Part shown: positions 24,794-33,569 of the stretch, piece by piece
Layout: each line of letters starts with the position of its first letter
How positions within the stretch are numbered: the first letter of the stretch is position 1
Assembly (NCBI RefSeq): GCF_017894365.1
Contig: NZ_CP059467.1
Span: forward strand, 2,108,001 to 2,172,000
Length of the DNA: 64,000 bases
Source of the DNA: Aromatoleum bremense
GTDB taxonomy: Bacteria > Pseudomonadota > Gammaproteobacteria > Burkholderiales > Rhodocyclaceae
Reading direction: 5' to 3'
Position numbers and translations under genes: made by a program
Notes under the pieces: generated by a model
What the model was told of the DNA's origin: nothing
Database searches by the model: none
The model's input: the letters and a program-made list of their open reading frames with translations, nothing else

Positions 24794-25465
24794 ATGAAGA
24801 TCGTACGAACCAGCCCGCGATGGCCGGCGCCATCCCAATCGGGCATGTCCCGCCGGATGCCTGGCCGTGACCGGGAGGATGCTGGCGCGGCGCGCGACCA
24901 TACCCTGATGCTGCGGGCGATATCGGGTGTTCTGCGGAACGCCCAGTGTGGCGAACTTCCAGTGTTCGCGTGGACGCTCGGGCTCCCGCAACAGGCCCTG
25001 CTGGAAATGGTCGAGCGATGCTTCCCGGAACTCGGTGCGCTGGAGGGGTTGTCAGATATGCAGTATGCGAGCCTCAAGGCGGCGCAGCCACCGTACTTCC
25101 AGGCGCTGGTGGCCCTGTTGATGACGCGGCGTACCGCGGGCGTGGATGAACACGTGGCCACGTGGCTTGCACATGCGATCGCGGCGGCATGCCACGGTGA
25201 ACGCCATTTGTGGGAAGACCTGGACCTTGGCGGACGCGACGACGTGTCGCGCCTGCTGGAGCGGTACTTCCACCCTTTGTACCTCGCCAACTCACGAAAC
25301 CTGCGCTGGAAGCGGTTCTTGTTTGCCGAACTCGGTGCCGTCCTGGGGAGAACGGACTGCCTGCCTCCCGGGTGCCATCGGTGCGACCAACACCGGGTAT
25401 GCTTTCCCGAGTCCAAGGCACAAGGGGTGAGCGTACACGATGGAATCGACCAAGAAGAGCATTGA
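24794..25465 (+). CDS. nifQ: NifQ-family molybdenum-handling protein
   Basis: 223 residues from ATG 24794, which has AAGGAG at the right distance (frame also open to 24725). The C-terminal cysteines in CLPPGCHRCDQHRVCFPE are spaced CX4CX2CX5C, the exact NifQ signature that holds a Mo-Fe-S cluster. The central part, with LPVFAWTLGLPQQALLEMVE and FHPLYLANSRNLRWKRFLF, also matches NifQ. In nitrogen fixers NifQ passes molybdenum into FeMo-cofactor assembly. No other nif gene is in the window, so here it may serve as a general molybdenum entry protein or support a nif cluster elsewhere. It overlaps modE by 26 bases. Confidence 0.88.
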   Translation: MKIVRTSPRWPAPSQSGMSRRMPGRDREDAGAARDHTLMLRAISGVLRNAQCGELPVFAWTLGLPQQALLEMVERCFPELGALEGLSDMQYASLKAAQPPYFQALVALLMTRRTAGVDEHVATWLAHAIAAACHGERHLWEDLDLGGRDDVSRLLERYFHPLYLANSRNLRWKRFLFAELGAVLGRTDCLPPGCHRCDQHRVCFPESKAQGVSVHDGIDQEEH

Positions 25466-26252
25466 GCTGCAAGGCTCGGTATGGATGACGGTGGGCGGCG
25501 AGAATTTTGGCGGTCCCGGCCGGATCGAGCTGCTGGCCAGGATCGCCGAATGCGGTTCGATCACGCAGGCCGCCAAGGCGATCAAGATGAGCTACAAGGC
25601 CGCATGGGATGCCATCGACACCATGAACAACCTGGCCGGGGAGCCGCTGGTCGAGCGCCTGGCAGGCGGCAAGGGCGGTGGCGGAACCCGGCTGACTCGC
25701 CGGGGCGAGCAACTGGTCGAGAACTTTCGCCTTGTCCAGCGGGAGCATCGGCGCTTTATCGAGCAATTGGCCCAGCAGGCCGATGACATCGCAGATGACT
25801 ATTTGTTGATCAGGAGGATGAGCATGAAAACCAGTGCCCGGAACCAGTTTCTCGGCAAGGTCACCTTGGTGAAGCCGGGGGCGGTGAACGACGAGATCGA
25901 ACTGGAGGTGGCCGGGGGCCAGAAGCTGGTCGCCATCGTGACGCACGAAAGCACCGAGAGCCTCGGCCTGCGCGTCGGGGCCGAAGCCTTCGCCTTGGTC
26001 AAGTCGTCATCGATCATCCTGGTCACGGATGACGATGGCGCACGCTTCTCGGCCCGCAACCGGCTCACAGGAACGATTGCCCGCGTCCAGACCGGCGCAG
26101 TCAACACGGAAGTCGTGCTTGACCTGCCAAACGGGGCTTCGGTGGCCGCGATCGTGACCAATGAGAGCAGCGCGGCCCTTGGGCTGGCGGCGGGTAAGAC
26201 GGCGTCGGCCATCTTCAAGGCGTCGAGCATCATCCTCGGGGTTCCGGCCTAG
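25440..26252 (+). CDS. modE: ModE, molybdate-responsive transcriptional regulator
   Basis: 270 residues. The N-terminal winged helix-turn-helix has IAECGSITQAAKAIKMSYKA and WDAIDTMNNLAGEPLVERLA, with GGGTRLTRRGEQLVENF. Two Mop/TOBE molybdate-binding repeats follow, beginning SARNQFLGKVTLVKPGAVND and SARNRLTGTIARVQTGAVNT. Dimers bound to molybdate repress or activate at ModE boxes; three candidate boxes lie in this cluster. Start ATG 25440 is inside the end of nifQ, so the two are translationally coupled. Confidence 0.95.
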   Translation: MESTKKSIELQGSVWMTVGGENFGGPGRIELLARIAECGSITQAAKAIKMSYKAAWDAIDTMNNLAGEPLVERLAGGKGGGGTRLTRRGEQLVENFRLVQREHRRFIEQLAQQADDIADDYLLIRRMSMKTSARNQFLGKVTLVKPGAVNDEIELEVAGGQKLVAIVTHESTESLGLRVGAEAFALVKSSSIILVTDDDGARFSARNRLTGTIARVQTGAVNTEVVLDLPNGASVAAIVTNESSAALGLAAGKTASAIFKASSIILGVPA

Positions 26253-26275
26253 CTTCGCATGGCTTTCTTGTTTTT

Positions 26276-26323
26276 GGGGGAGCGCCTTGGCTGGCGGCAT
26301 GCCTACCGCCTTGGCGCGCCCCC
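26276..26323 (+). terminator. possible hairpin downstream of modE
   Basis: GGGGGAGCGCC (26276-26286) can pair with GGCGCGCCCCC (26313-26323) over 11 bases with one mismatch, and an inner GGCGGcatgcctaCCGCC can stack on it. There is no T run behind it, so a classical terminator is not certain. Its place 23 bases after modE and before an unrelated LysR gene fits an end of transcript. Confidence 0.35.
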
Positions 26324-26440
26324 TTGCTCCGCCATTCCGACGTGGCTACTGCGGTTGCGGCGAATGGCCCATTTGCGGTTCGCAATCGTCGCGCCGCATC
26401 CCGGTTCGGGAGTCACTCGTTGAACGGATGAGTGACGCCC

Positions 26441-27349
26441 ATGGACCTGCGACGCCTGCGTTGTTTCGTGGCCGTAGCCGAGGAGCTGCATTTCACGCGC
26501 GCGGCCGCGCGTCTTCACATCGAACAATCACCGCTGTCGCGCACGATCAGGCAACTGGAAAGCGACGTCGGCGCCTCGTTGTTCGAGCGCGGCGGGCGGG
26601 GTACGCACCTGACTTGGGCCGGGCAAGTCTTGTTGCGAGATGCCAGGCGCGTTTTCGCGGTGCTGGAGCAGGCCAGGATCAATGTCAAGGCGGCTGCGAC
26701 AGGCTACCGAGGCATGCTCCGCATCGCGCTTTCGGACGGTATCGCACAAACCCGGCTCACGGCGCTGCTGGCCTTGTGCCGTGAAGAGGAACCCGACGTA
26801 GGGATTCGCCTGTTCGAGACACCGTTCGCTGCGCAAGTGCGCGGTATGCGTGATGACTCGTTCGATGCGGGTTTCGCCCAGTCCGACGAGGCCGGTGAAG
26901 GCATCCACTGCGAAACGCTCTGGTCCGATCCGCTTGTGGCTGCCATTCCCAATCGGCATCCATTGCTGGCCTTCAAGCAGATCCCGTTGGAGGAATTGCT
27001 GAAGTATCCCCTCGTGATGTACCACCCGGAGGCATGCCATGGCGCGAGCCGGCAAATCAAACGGATCCTGCGTTCCACGGATATCCGGCCGAACATCGCA
27101 GAGCGTGCGGTGACGCTGGAGTTGATGTTGACGCTGGTCGCCGCCGGCTACGGCCTGGGCTTTGCTACGGCCTCTCAAATCTCGATCTGCCGACACCCGG
27201 AGATCGTCACTCGGCCCCTGGCCGATGGGTCGGCGAGGATGACTACGTTCCTGTTGCGTCCGCACAGAGAGCCGTCCGAACCGCTGCAACACTTCGTCGA
27301 CCGGGCCCGACTCTTACGTGACAATTCCTGCCTGTCTGAACAGGCGTAG
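26441..27349 (+). CDS. LysR-type transcriptional regulator A
   Basis: 302 residues from ATG 26441 (GTG 26432 is an in-frame alternative). The N-terminal helix-turn-helix reads LRCFVAVAEELHFTRAAARL and HIEQSPLSRTIRQLE, followed by a standard LysR effector domain. It is clearly a paralogue of the LysR at 51715, with the same HIEQSPLSRTI wording, a type common next to integrases and conjugation genes of ICEclc-like elements. It may therefore belong to the mobile element and not to the metal cluster. Target and effector unknown. Confidence 0.9.
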   Translation: MDLRRLRCFVAVAEELHFTRAAARLHIEQSPLSRTIRQLESDVGASLFERGGRGTHLTWAGQVLLRDARRVFAVLEQARINVKAAATGYRGMLRIALSDGIAQTRLTALLALCREEEPDVGIRLFETPFAAQVRGMRDDSFDAGFAQSDEAGEGIHCETLWSDPLVAAIPNRHPLLAFKQIPLEELLKYPLVMYHPEACHGASRQIKRILRSTDIRPNIAERAVTLELMLTLVAAGYGLGFATASQISICRHPEIVTRPLADGSARMTTFLLRPHREPSEPLQHFVDRARLLRDNSCLSEQA

Positions 27350-27532
27350 CCGGTGCGTTCAAGTCTCGCAGTTGCGGCAGTCCCGTGGGGGCTTTTCGCA
27401 GGCATCCAGGGTCCCGCTCAGGCACCTTTCCCGTGGGCTTGAAACAGGGAGCGCTACTGTCCGCATTGTTCGTGGTACGTGCAAGCGTCATGGGTTGTAC
27501 TGCCGGGAGTCATCAACCCATTGGCGATGCGG

Positions 27533-27958
27533 ATGCGTGTCTTTCTGGCCTCGTTTGGATGTGCTCCGACCATCCTGTCCCTGTTGTTGACGACAGGAGT
27601 CGCCACAGCAGCGGATGTTTGGGCTATTACCGTGTCCGGCCACTCCTTGCGGGGATCTCAGGCAACTGACTGTGTCATCGAACCGGTCCCACCAGCTTGC
27701 CGCGAAGAAGAACTTGACGCCGGGTTTCCCGAAGATTCGAATTGGGCAGCGGCCCTCGTCCCGCAAGGCCTGAAGCAAGGTGGCTCCGAGCTGCAGCGCA
27801 GGCTCGGCACAGCGTACCAGGGCATCGTCGATGCCTGGGGGCTGGGCATCGCCAGGATTCCCGCGGTGGTCGTCGATCGACGCAACGTCGTCTATGGCGA
27901 GCCCGACGTGGCACGCGCCGTCGCCCGTATCGATGCCCACCGGAGCGCACGGCCATGA
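27533..27958 (+). CDS. integrating conjugative element protein, TIGR03757/PFL_4709 type
   Basis: 141 residues from ATG 27533 (ATG 27527 and GTG 27479 are in frame). A signal peptide (FLASFGCAPTILSLLLTTGV) precedes a thioredoxin-fold-like domain ending GLGIARIPAVVVDRRNVVYG and EPDVARAVARI, the pattern of the ICE family known as TIGR03757 (TrbC/TraW-like). It is likely periplasmic and helps assemble the mating-pair secretion system. It overlaps the next gene by 4 bases. It is the first of five conjugation genes; the rest of the transfer set is missing from the window. Confidence 0.78.
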   Translation: MRVFLASFGCAPTILSLLLTTGVATAADVWAITVSGHSLRGSQATDCVIEPVPPACREEELDAGFPEDSNWAAALVPQGLKQGGSELQRRLGTAYQGIVDAWGLGIARIPAVVVDRRNVVYGEPDVARAVARIDAHRSARP

Positions 27959-28902
27959 CCCTGCCGACCGCGCCGTCCCGGCGCCTGCGGACGGCCATGG
28001 CCTCGCTGCTGCTGTGCGGCGCCACATCGACCTTCGCCCTGGATACGGCGACCATCGTTTCCTCGGCCGTGTCGCCGAGCTGTCTGGAGTACCGCGTCGT
28101 CGGAATCTGCTACTGGCTGTACTGCACGCCATTCGGCTGCTCGGTTCGCACCTCCGTCAAGGTGCGTCACTACGTCCCCGATGCGGTGGTGTCGAGCTAC
28201 TCGAACACCGGCGAAAACCCGTGGCTGGAAGTCAGGGCGATGAGCATGCCCAACCCGACCGCCAAGGCTGGCGGTGACGGCACGACCAATCACGACAACG
28301 AGAACAACCTCGCCAAGTTCAAGAACGCCGATGTCATCGGCCATCCGGCCGGGATGGTGTTCAGCCAGTTCGCCAGCGCCTCCGGCTACACCTGCGAAGG
28401 CGCGGGCACGGCCTTCATGCCGTATCTGCTGAGCACGCTCGACACGATCGCCTGGCGCTACAACATCCCGGAAGCGTTCTACCCCGAAGCGCTCATCCCC
28501 GGCCGGCGCGAAATCGGTACGCGCACCGGCCTGAACCTCTGGGGCAACGTGTATCCCCGCGGTGGCTTCCTGCACCAGACCGACGATCACAAGAGCGGCG
28601 CCGTGGTCGCGCAGCGCGCGGGCGACATCGTGACGCGCCGCAACCAGATTCACGTGTACCAGCCACTGCTGGCCAACGCCCGCGACGGGTACTGGCCGGC
28701 CGGCGCGTTGATGGAGACCGACGCCTCGACGGGCAAGTGGCAGGAGCTGACGCCCACGCTCTCGAACAGTTGCGTGGTCTTCCCGCACAGCCGCACCCGC
28801 GTGCAGGCCCAGCAGGGCGACTACGCCTGGGCCTTGTGGCGGCCGTACTCCTGCTGCCGGCGCCGTGGCCAGGTCTTCCTCGGCAGCGTCGATTTCATGT
28901 GA
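27955..28902 (+). CDS. integrating conjugative element protein, TIGR03756/PFL_4710 type (TraU-like)
   Basis: 315 residues. A signal peptide, then a cysteine-rich periplasmic protein: SPSCLEYRVVGICYWLYCTP FGCSV near the N-terminus and RPYSCCRRRGQVFLGSVDF at the end, both typical of the TraU-like ICE family TIGR03756. It should be part of the periplasmic mating-pair machinery. Close coupling with neighbours on both sides. Confidence 0.82.
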   Translation: MTLPTAPSRRLRTAMASLLLCGATSTFALDTATIVSSAVSPSCLEYRVVGICYWLYCTPFGCSVRTSVKVRHYVPDAVVSSYSNTGENPWLEVRAMSMPNPTAKAGGDGTTNHDNENNLAKFKNADVIGHPAGMVFSQFASASGYTCEGAGTAFMPYLLSTLDTIAWRYNIPEAFYPEALIPGRREIGTRTGLNLWGNVYPRGGFLHQTDDHKSGAVVAQRAGDIVTRRNQIHVYQPLLANARDGYWPAGALMETDASTGKWQELTPTLSNSCVVFPHSRTRVQAQQGDYAWALWRPYSCCRRRGQVFLGSVDFM

Positions 28903-28912
28903 GGAACCCACG

Positions 28913-30319
28913 ATGAACGCCTCCCTCCCTGACTTCCTGCGTCGCGCGGGGTCGCACCTGCGGGCCGCGCTGCTCGTGGCGGCCATCACGCTGGTCGTCG
29001 GCGTCGCCTGGGCGCAGACCCGCATTGATCCCAATGGCGTGAACGTCAGCGGCAGCGTGATCGGCGACGACGTGCTCTACAGCATCGGCGGCGGCCGGGC
29101 CGTGTCGATGGGTGGTGCCGGCAACATGCAGAGCATCGGCGTGGGGATCGGCTGGAACAGCAACCTGATCTGCGGCGACATGAGTATCACTACCACGCTG
29201 CAGAACCAGTTGAACGGCATCACCAACGGCTTCCAGACGATCATGTCGAACGTGATCCAGAACGCTACCGCTGCGGTGGCGTCACTCCCGGCTCTCATCA
29301 TCCAGCGCGCCGATCCGGGCCTGTACAACCTACTCACCAACGGCATCCTGCAGGCGCGCCTGGACTTCGACCGCTCGAAGATGACGTGCCGCGCCATCGC
29401 CAACCGCATGGCGGACATGGCCGGCGGCCAGGCGGGCTGGGATCAGCTCGCCGAAGGCATGGCGCTGCGCGATGCGGTCAGCAGCACCGATGCGGTGTCG
29501 GCCATCGAGCAGGCCGAGTCCAACCGGGGCAACAACGGCGTGCCCTGGGTTGGCGGCAGCAATGCCGGCGGCAACGGCCAAAGCTCGATCAAGGTGGTCA
29601 GCGACGTGACGCAGGCGGGCTACAACCTGCTCAACGGCCGCAGCGTCACCGATACCTCGTCGATCCCGAGCAGTGCCTGCGGCAACCGCCTGACCTGCCA
29701 GACCTGGTCTTCGCCGCAGGCCGCGGCCGCGTGGGCGACCCGCGTGCTGGGCGAGCGCGAGCAGCGCACCTGCGAGAGCTGCACCAAGACCCAGACCATG
29801 CCGGGTGTCGGCCTCACGCCGCTGATCCAGGAGGAGTACGAGACCAAGCTGCAGGCGCTGCACGAGTTGGTGACGGGCGCCCGGCCCACGACGGCCGCCA
29901 ACCTCGACGCGGCGGGCAGCAACTCGCTGCCGATCACGCGCGGCGTGATCGAGGCGCTGCGCGACGAGCCCGATCAGGACGTGCTGGGCCGGCGCCTCGC
30001 GTCTGAGGCTGCGCTGTCCAGCGTGCTGGAGAAGGCCCTGCTGCTGCAACGCACGTTGCTGACCGGCAAGAAGGAGCCGAACGTCGCCGCCAACGAGCTG
30101 GCCGTGCAGGCGGTCGACCAGGAGAACAGCGCGCTGGAGCAGGAGATCAACAACCTCAAGACTGAGCTGGAACTGCGGCGCACGCTGGCCGGCAACTCGG
30201 CGATGGCGATCATCCAGCGCCACAGCACCCGCGCTGCCGGCTCGCGCGGCGTCTTCGAGGGCGACACCACACGCGACCGTCTGCGGGAAGTCCAGAAGCC
30301 GCGGAGCGGTACGCCATGA
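28913..30319 (+). CDS. integrating conjugative element protein, TIGR03755/PFL_4711 type (TraH-like)
   Basis: 468 residues from ATG 28913. A signal peptide (ALLVAAITLVVGVAWAQ) is followed by a glycine-rich start (YSIGGGRAVSMGGAGNM) and later coiled-coil-prone sequence (LAVQAVDQENSALEQEINNL). The order after the TIGR03757 and TIGR03756 genes is the one seen in ICEclc-like elements. It should be a periplasmic or outer-membrane part of the mating channel. It ends 4 bases inside the next gene. Confidence 0.82.
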   Translation: MNASLPDFLRRAGSHLRAALLVAAITLVVGVAWAQTRIDPNGVNVSGSVIGDDVLYSIGGGRAVSMGGAGNMQSIGVGIGWNSNLICGDMSITTTLQNQLNGITNGFQTIMSNVIQNATAAVASLPALIIQRADPGLYNLLTNGILQARLDFDRSKMTCRAIANRMADMAGGQAGWDQLAEGMALRDAVSSTDAVSAIEQAESNRGNNGVPWVGGSNAGGNGQSSIKVVSDVTQAGYNLLNGRSVTDTSSIPSSACGNRLTCQTWSSPQAAAAWATRVLGEREQRTCESCTKTQTMPGVGLTPLIQEEYETKLQALHELVTGARPTTAANLDAAGSNSLPITRGVIEALRDEPDQDVLGRRLASEAALSSVLEKALLLQRTLLTGKKEPNVAANELAVQAVDQENSALEQEINNLKTELELRRTLAGNSAMAIIQRHSTRAAGSRGVFEGDTTRDRLREVQKPRSGTP

Positions 30320-30669
30320 GCCGGCTGACCTGGCTGCGGCTGCCATGGCTGTTCAACCGCCGCGTCGGCGTGGCGCTGCTGTGGACCTTGCTGGTGGTGG
30401 CCGCCGCGGTGGCGGTGAACATCGCCGGCATCCACGTGGTCGGCGGCGTCGAGGGCTGGCAGCACTGGCTGCAGGCGCACGCCGGCCACTTCTTCGTGTG
30501 GCGGCTGTGCCTCTACGGAGCGACGGCCTACGGCTGGTGGTGGATGCGCCGGCGCCTGTTGCGGCGGGAGCCGTCCCGCGAGACGCATCAGCGCCTGCTG
30601 CGCACGGAGATAGCGGCCGTGATCGCCGTGGTCGCGCTGGAAGCCAGCCAATTGTTGCAGCACGGCTGA
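30316..30669 (+). CDS. small membrane protein of the conjugation block
   Basis: 117 residues with two clear hydrophobic segments (VGVALLWTLLVVAAAVAVNI and IAAVIAVVALEASQ) and a basic loop (WWMRRRLLRREPSRETHQRL). It lies between the TraH-like and TraG-like genes, a position where ICEclc-like elements carry a short membrane protein of unknown role. No enzyme motif seen. Confidence 0.65.
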   Translation: MSRLTWLRLPWLFNRRVGVALLWTLLVVAAAVAVNIAGIHVVGGVEGWQHWLQAHAGHFFVWRLCLYGATAYGWWWMRRRLLRREPSRETHQRLLRTEIAAVIAVVALEASQLLQHG

Positions 30670-30684
30670 GACCGGGAGGCAGGC

Positions 30685-32208
30685 ATGACGCTCTACACCA
30701 CGGACTACCTGGAGTATTACCTGACCCTGGTGGCTTGGGTGGTCAACAACGGCATCTGGAGCATTCTCGTGGCCAGCGGCGTGTTCGCGCTGCCGTTCGT
30801 GGCCATCGTGATCCAGGAATGGCTCAAGGCCCGCAGCGAAGGTGCGGACGAAGGCAACAAGGGCGTGCTGTCGTCGATGCGCATCGAGAACCGGGTGTGG
30901 GTGGCGATCGTGGTCATCATGTTCGCCGGCATCCCGTTCATCCCGGTGGATCTCGCCACGATCAAGTTCGACACCACGCGCTCCGCGCAATGCCAGGTCA
31001 ACGTCCCGCTGCCCAACGACACGGGCTGGTCCAACGTCTACACGGCGCTCAACGACCAGAGCGCGCTGGTGCCGGTGTGGTGGTTCTTCATGCACGCCAT
31101 CTCGAAGGCGGTCACAGGCGCCGCGGTGGCAGCGATTCCCTGCGGCACCGACTTGCGTCAGATTCGCATGGATGTGGATGCCACGCGCATCGACGATCCG
31201 GTGCTGGCACAGGAGGTCGCCGATTTCACGCACGACTGCTACGGGCCGTCGCGCGCCAAGCTGTTCATGAACCGGCCGACGCTCTCCGACGAGCAGATGA
31301 ACGACGTGACCTGGATCGGGTCGAGTTACTTCCTCGACACGCCCGGCTTCTACGACACCTATCGCTCTAAGACCCCACGCACGGCCTGGCCCTACGACGC
31401 GACCCGCGATGCAGGGCTGGTACAGGTGGACAGCGGCGGCGGCTATCCGTCCTGCCGACAGTGGTGGGCCGATGGCGGCCAGGGACTGCGCAGCCGGCTG
31501 CTGGCGCAGGTCGCCCCGGACCTGCTGACCCGCATCGGGCGCTGGGCGGGCTTCCTGTCGCAGAGCGAGGTCAATGACTCGGTGATCCGCGCCGTGGTCT
31601 CACCGCGACAGCAGAAGATGAACCAGGGCGCCGTCTACACCGATTACGGCGGCCAGATCGACAAGACGCTGCCGAACGTCGTCACGCGCGGCGCGGGCGA
31701 CCTGGGGCTGACCGTGGGCTCGCTGGCCTTCTTCCCCGCGATGGACGTGGTGCGCCAGGCGCTGCCGATGGTGCTGACAATGCTCAAGATGGCGCTCGTC
31801 ATCTGCATCCCGTTGGTGCTGCTGATCGGCACCTACGACCTGAAGACGGTGATGACGGTGAGCTGCGTCCAGTTCGCGCTGTTCTTCGTGGACTTCTGGT
31901 TCCAGCTCGCACGCTGGATCGACAGCACGATCCTGGATGCGCTCTACGGATGGGGGTTTGGCGCGGACAGGCCGCACACGAACTTCGATCCGCTGATCGG
32001 TTTGAACAACGCCTTTGGCGACATGCTCCTTAACTTCGTCATGGCGATGATGTTCATCGTGCTGCCGACGTTTTGGGTCATGGCATTGGCTTGGGCAGGC
32101 GTTCGCACGGGAAATATCGTGCAGGGGTTGTCCACCGCCACCTCGGACGCCAAGGGCGCTGGGGGGCGTGGCGCTGGTATGGCAATGAGCGCCGTATCGA
32201 AGAAGTGA
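30685..32208 (+). CDS. conjugal transfer protein with TraG N-terminal-type domain
   Basis: 507 residues. An N-terminal membrane segment (WSILVASGVFALPFVAIVIQ), a second near 80 (VWVAIVVIMFAGIPFIPVDL), a long periplasmic part with conserved cysteines, and further membrane segments toward the end (LPMVLTMLKMALVICIPLVL and MLLNFVMAMMFIVLPTFWVM). This layout is that of ICE TraG_N proteins, which help pair stabilisation or exclusion. It ends the forward conjugation block. Confidence 0.8.
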   Translation: MTLYTTDYLEYYLTLVAWVVNNGIWSILVASGVFALPFVAIVIQEWLKARSEGADEGNKGVLSSMRIENRVWVAIVVIMFAGIPFIPVDLATIKFDTTRSAQCQVNVPLPNDTGWSNVYTALNDQSALVPVWWFFMHAISKAVTGAAVAAIPCGTDLRQIRMDVDATRIDDPVLAQEVADFTHDCYGPSRAKLFMNRPTLSDEQMNDVTWIGSSYFLDTPGFYDTYRSKTPRTAWPYDATRDAGLVQVDSGGGYPSCRQWWADGGQGLRSRLLAQVAPDLLTRIGRWAGFLSQSEVNDSVIRAVVSPRQQKMNQGAVYTDYGGQIDKTLPNVVTRGAGDLGLTVGSLAFFPAMDVVRQALPMVLTMLKMALVICIPLVLLIGTYDLKTVMTVSCVQFALFFVDFWFQLARWIDSTILDALYGWGFGADRPHTNFDPLIGLNNAFGDMLLNFVMAMMFIVLPTFWVMALAWAGVRTGNIVQGLSTATSDAKGAGGRGAGMAMSAVSKK

Positions 32209-32215
32209 CCGCCGT

Positions 32216-32587
32216 TCAGTCGTCGTCGGTCACATGCGGGTCGATGCGCCAGTCGCTCTTGTCATAAAGCCCGAAGCCGTTGGGGCCTTCCCTCCATTCG
32301 GGTTGCGGTTCCTCTTGATCAGGGTCGTCGTGCTGCACGAGCCATGCAGCAGTCACCGCAAAGGCAAGCAGCAGGGCCAGCCAGAACGCGGAGTAGAGCA
32401 GCGCACCGAGCACGGTGAGCTTGACGATCCAGAGCACCGCCGTCGCCGCGCCCGCAGGCACCCCGCGCGTCACCAGCCAGCCGGCGACACGCTGCTCGCG
32501 GCGCAGGTATCCACGCCAGGCACGGCCAGCCCCCCGGCCCAGCCGGTGGCTCCAGCGCCCGTTGTGCGTGTTGGTGGTCATGCTCAT
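32216..32587 (-). CDS. DUF3742 membrane protein of ICEclc-like elements
   Basis: 123 residues on the reverse strand from ATG 32587 (ATG 32581 is close behind). A basic N-terminal region (HNGRWSHRLGRGAGRAWRGY), one or two membrane helices (ATAVLWIVKLTVLGALLYSA and the next), and an acidic tail (QHDDPDQEEPQPEWREGPNG). This matches DUF3742, which sits at the end of conjugation blocks in ICEclc/PFGI-type elements. It converges on the TraG-like gene with only 7 bases between the stops. Function unknown. Confidence 0.75.
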   Translation of the reverse strand: MSMTTNTHNGRWSHRLGRGAGRAWRGYLRREQRVAGWLVTRGVPAGAATAVLWIVKLTVLGALLYSAFWLALLLAFAVTAAWLVQHDDPDQEEPQPEWREGPNGFGLYDKSDWRIDPHVTDDD

Positions 32588-32810
32588 ATGCCTCGGCTTC
32601 AGTGGTGCCTCACCTCGCGGAGCGGCCGGTCGTGGCCTGCCCTCCAGCATAGACCGCGATCAGGAGGGTGGGTTGCGGCCGGCAGAGCCGGGTTGGCTCG
32701 GGTCGCAGGTCGATTAGATTTTGCACGATAAATCAAACCTTATGCTACTTTCCATGCACGTTCTTGCAACGGCTCTAGGGGCCGATTGGATTATGTGCTA
32801 TTTTTATAAC

Positions 32811-33569
32811 ATGGATGGAAATTTTCGGCACCAGATAATCAAGCGACTGCAGGCGGGACTCCCTCGCGGGGCGCCGTTCGACCTTGCCACCCTGAGCCAG
32901 TTCGGGGTGTCGCCCCAGCTCGCCGCCCACTATGCCGACGGCGGGTGGCTCGTGCGCCTGGCCCATGGCGTCTATGCCTTCCCGAACGATGAGTTCGGGG
33001 TCTACGGTGCGCTGAAGTTCCTGCAACAGCGCGTGCCCGGCCTGCATGTCGGCGGCAAGAGCGCCCTGGCCCTGCAGGGCGTGCGGCACAACCTGGGCAG
33101 CCGGGAGACGCTGGTGCTGTGGGGGGACGGTCGCTTCGCGTTGCCGGCCTGGTTCACCTCGCGCTTTCCGGCCCGCTACGTCCACGCCCGCCTGTTCGAC
33201 TGGCCGGACACGGCGCTGCCCGGCAAGACCCTGACCACGCCGCCTGGCTTGCCCGAGGCTCTGCGGGTGGCAGCCCCCGAGCGTGCCGTGCTGGAGCTGC
33301 TGTACGAGGCCGGCGTCAAGCAGAGCCTCGAAGAGGCCCGCAACCTCTTCGATGGACTGCGTTCCCCCCGCAAGGACTTGCTCGGGCAACTGCTGTCCTG
33401 CTGCGCCAGCGTGAAGGCCGTGCGCCTGTTCCTGACCTGGGCGCGCGAGACCAGCCTCGTGGATGTCGATGCCCTGCTGGAGCAGTACCCGGTTCGCACC
33501 GGCAGCAACACGCGCTGGATGAGCCGGCTCGATGACGGCACCTTGCTTAGCCTGAAACCTCATGGATAA
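32811..33569 (+). CDS. AbiEi-type antitoxin of a type IV toxin-antitoxin system
   Basis: 252 residues from ATG 32811. The N-terminal part resembles the AbiEi winged-helix domain (FGVSPQLAAHYADGGWLVRL and AHGVYAFPNDEF), and the C-terminal antitoxin domain includes APERAVLELLYEAGVKQSLE. AbiEi proteins repress their own operon and counter the AbiEii toxin. It overlaps the toxin gene by 8 bases. The upstream 160 bases are AT-rich and probably hold the promoter. Such pairs stabilise mobile elements and can abort phage infection. Confidence 0.88.
   Translation: MDGNFRHQIIKRLQAGLPRGAPFDLATLSQFGVSPQLAAHYADGGWLVRLAHGVYAFPNDEFGVYGALKFLQQRVPGLHVGGKSALALQGVRHNLGSRETLVLWGDGRFALPAWFTSRFPARYVHARLFDWPDTALPGKTLTTPPGLPEALRVAAPERAVLELLYEAGVKQSLEEARNLFDGLRSPRKDLLGQLLSCCASVKAVRLFLTWARETSLVDVDALLEQYPVRTGSNTRWMSRLDDGTLLSLKPHG

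Noticed and set aside
24794-25465. Evidence for a nitrogen-fixation cluster
   Set aside because: Only nifQ is present; no nifH, D, K, E, N, B or regulatory nif gene is in the window.
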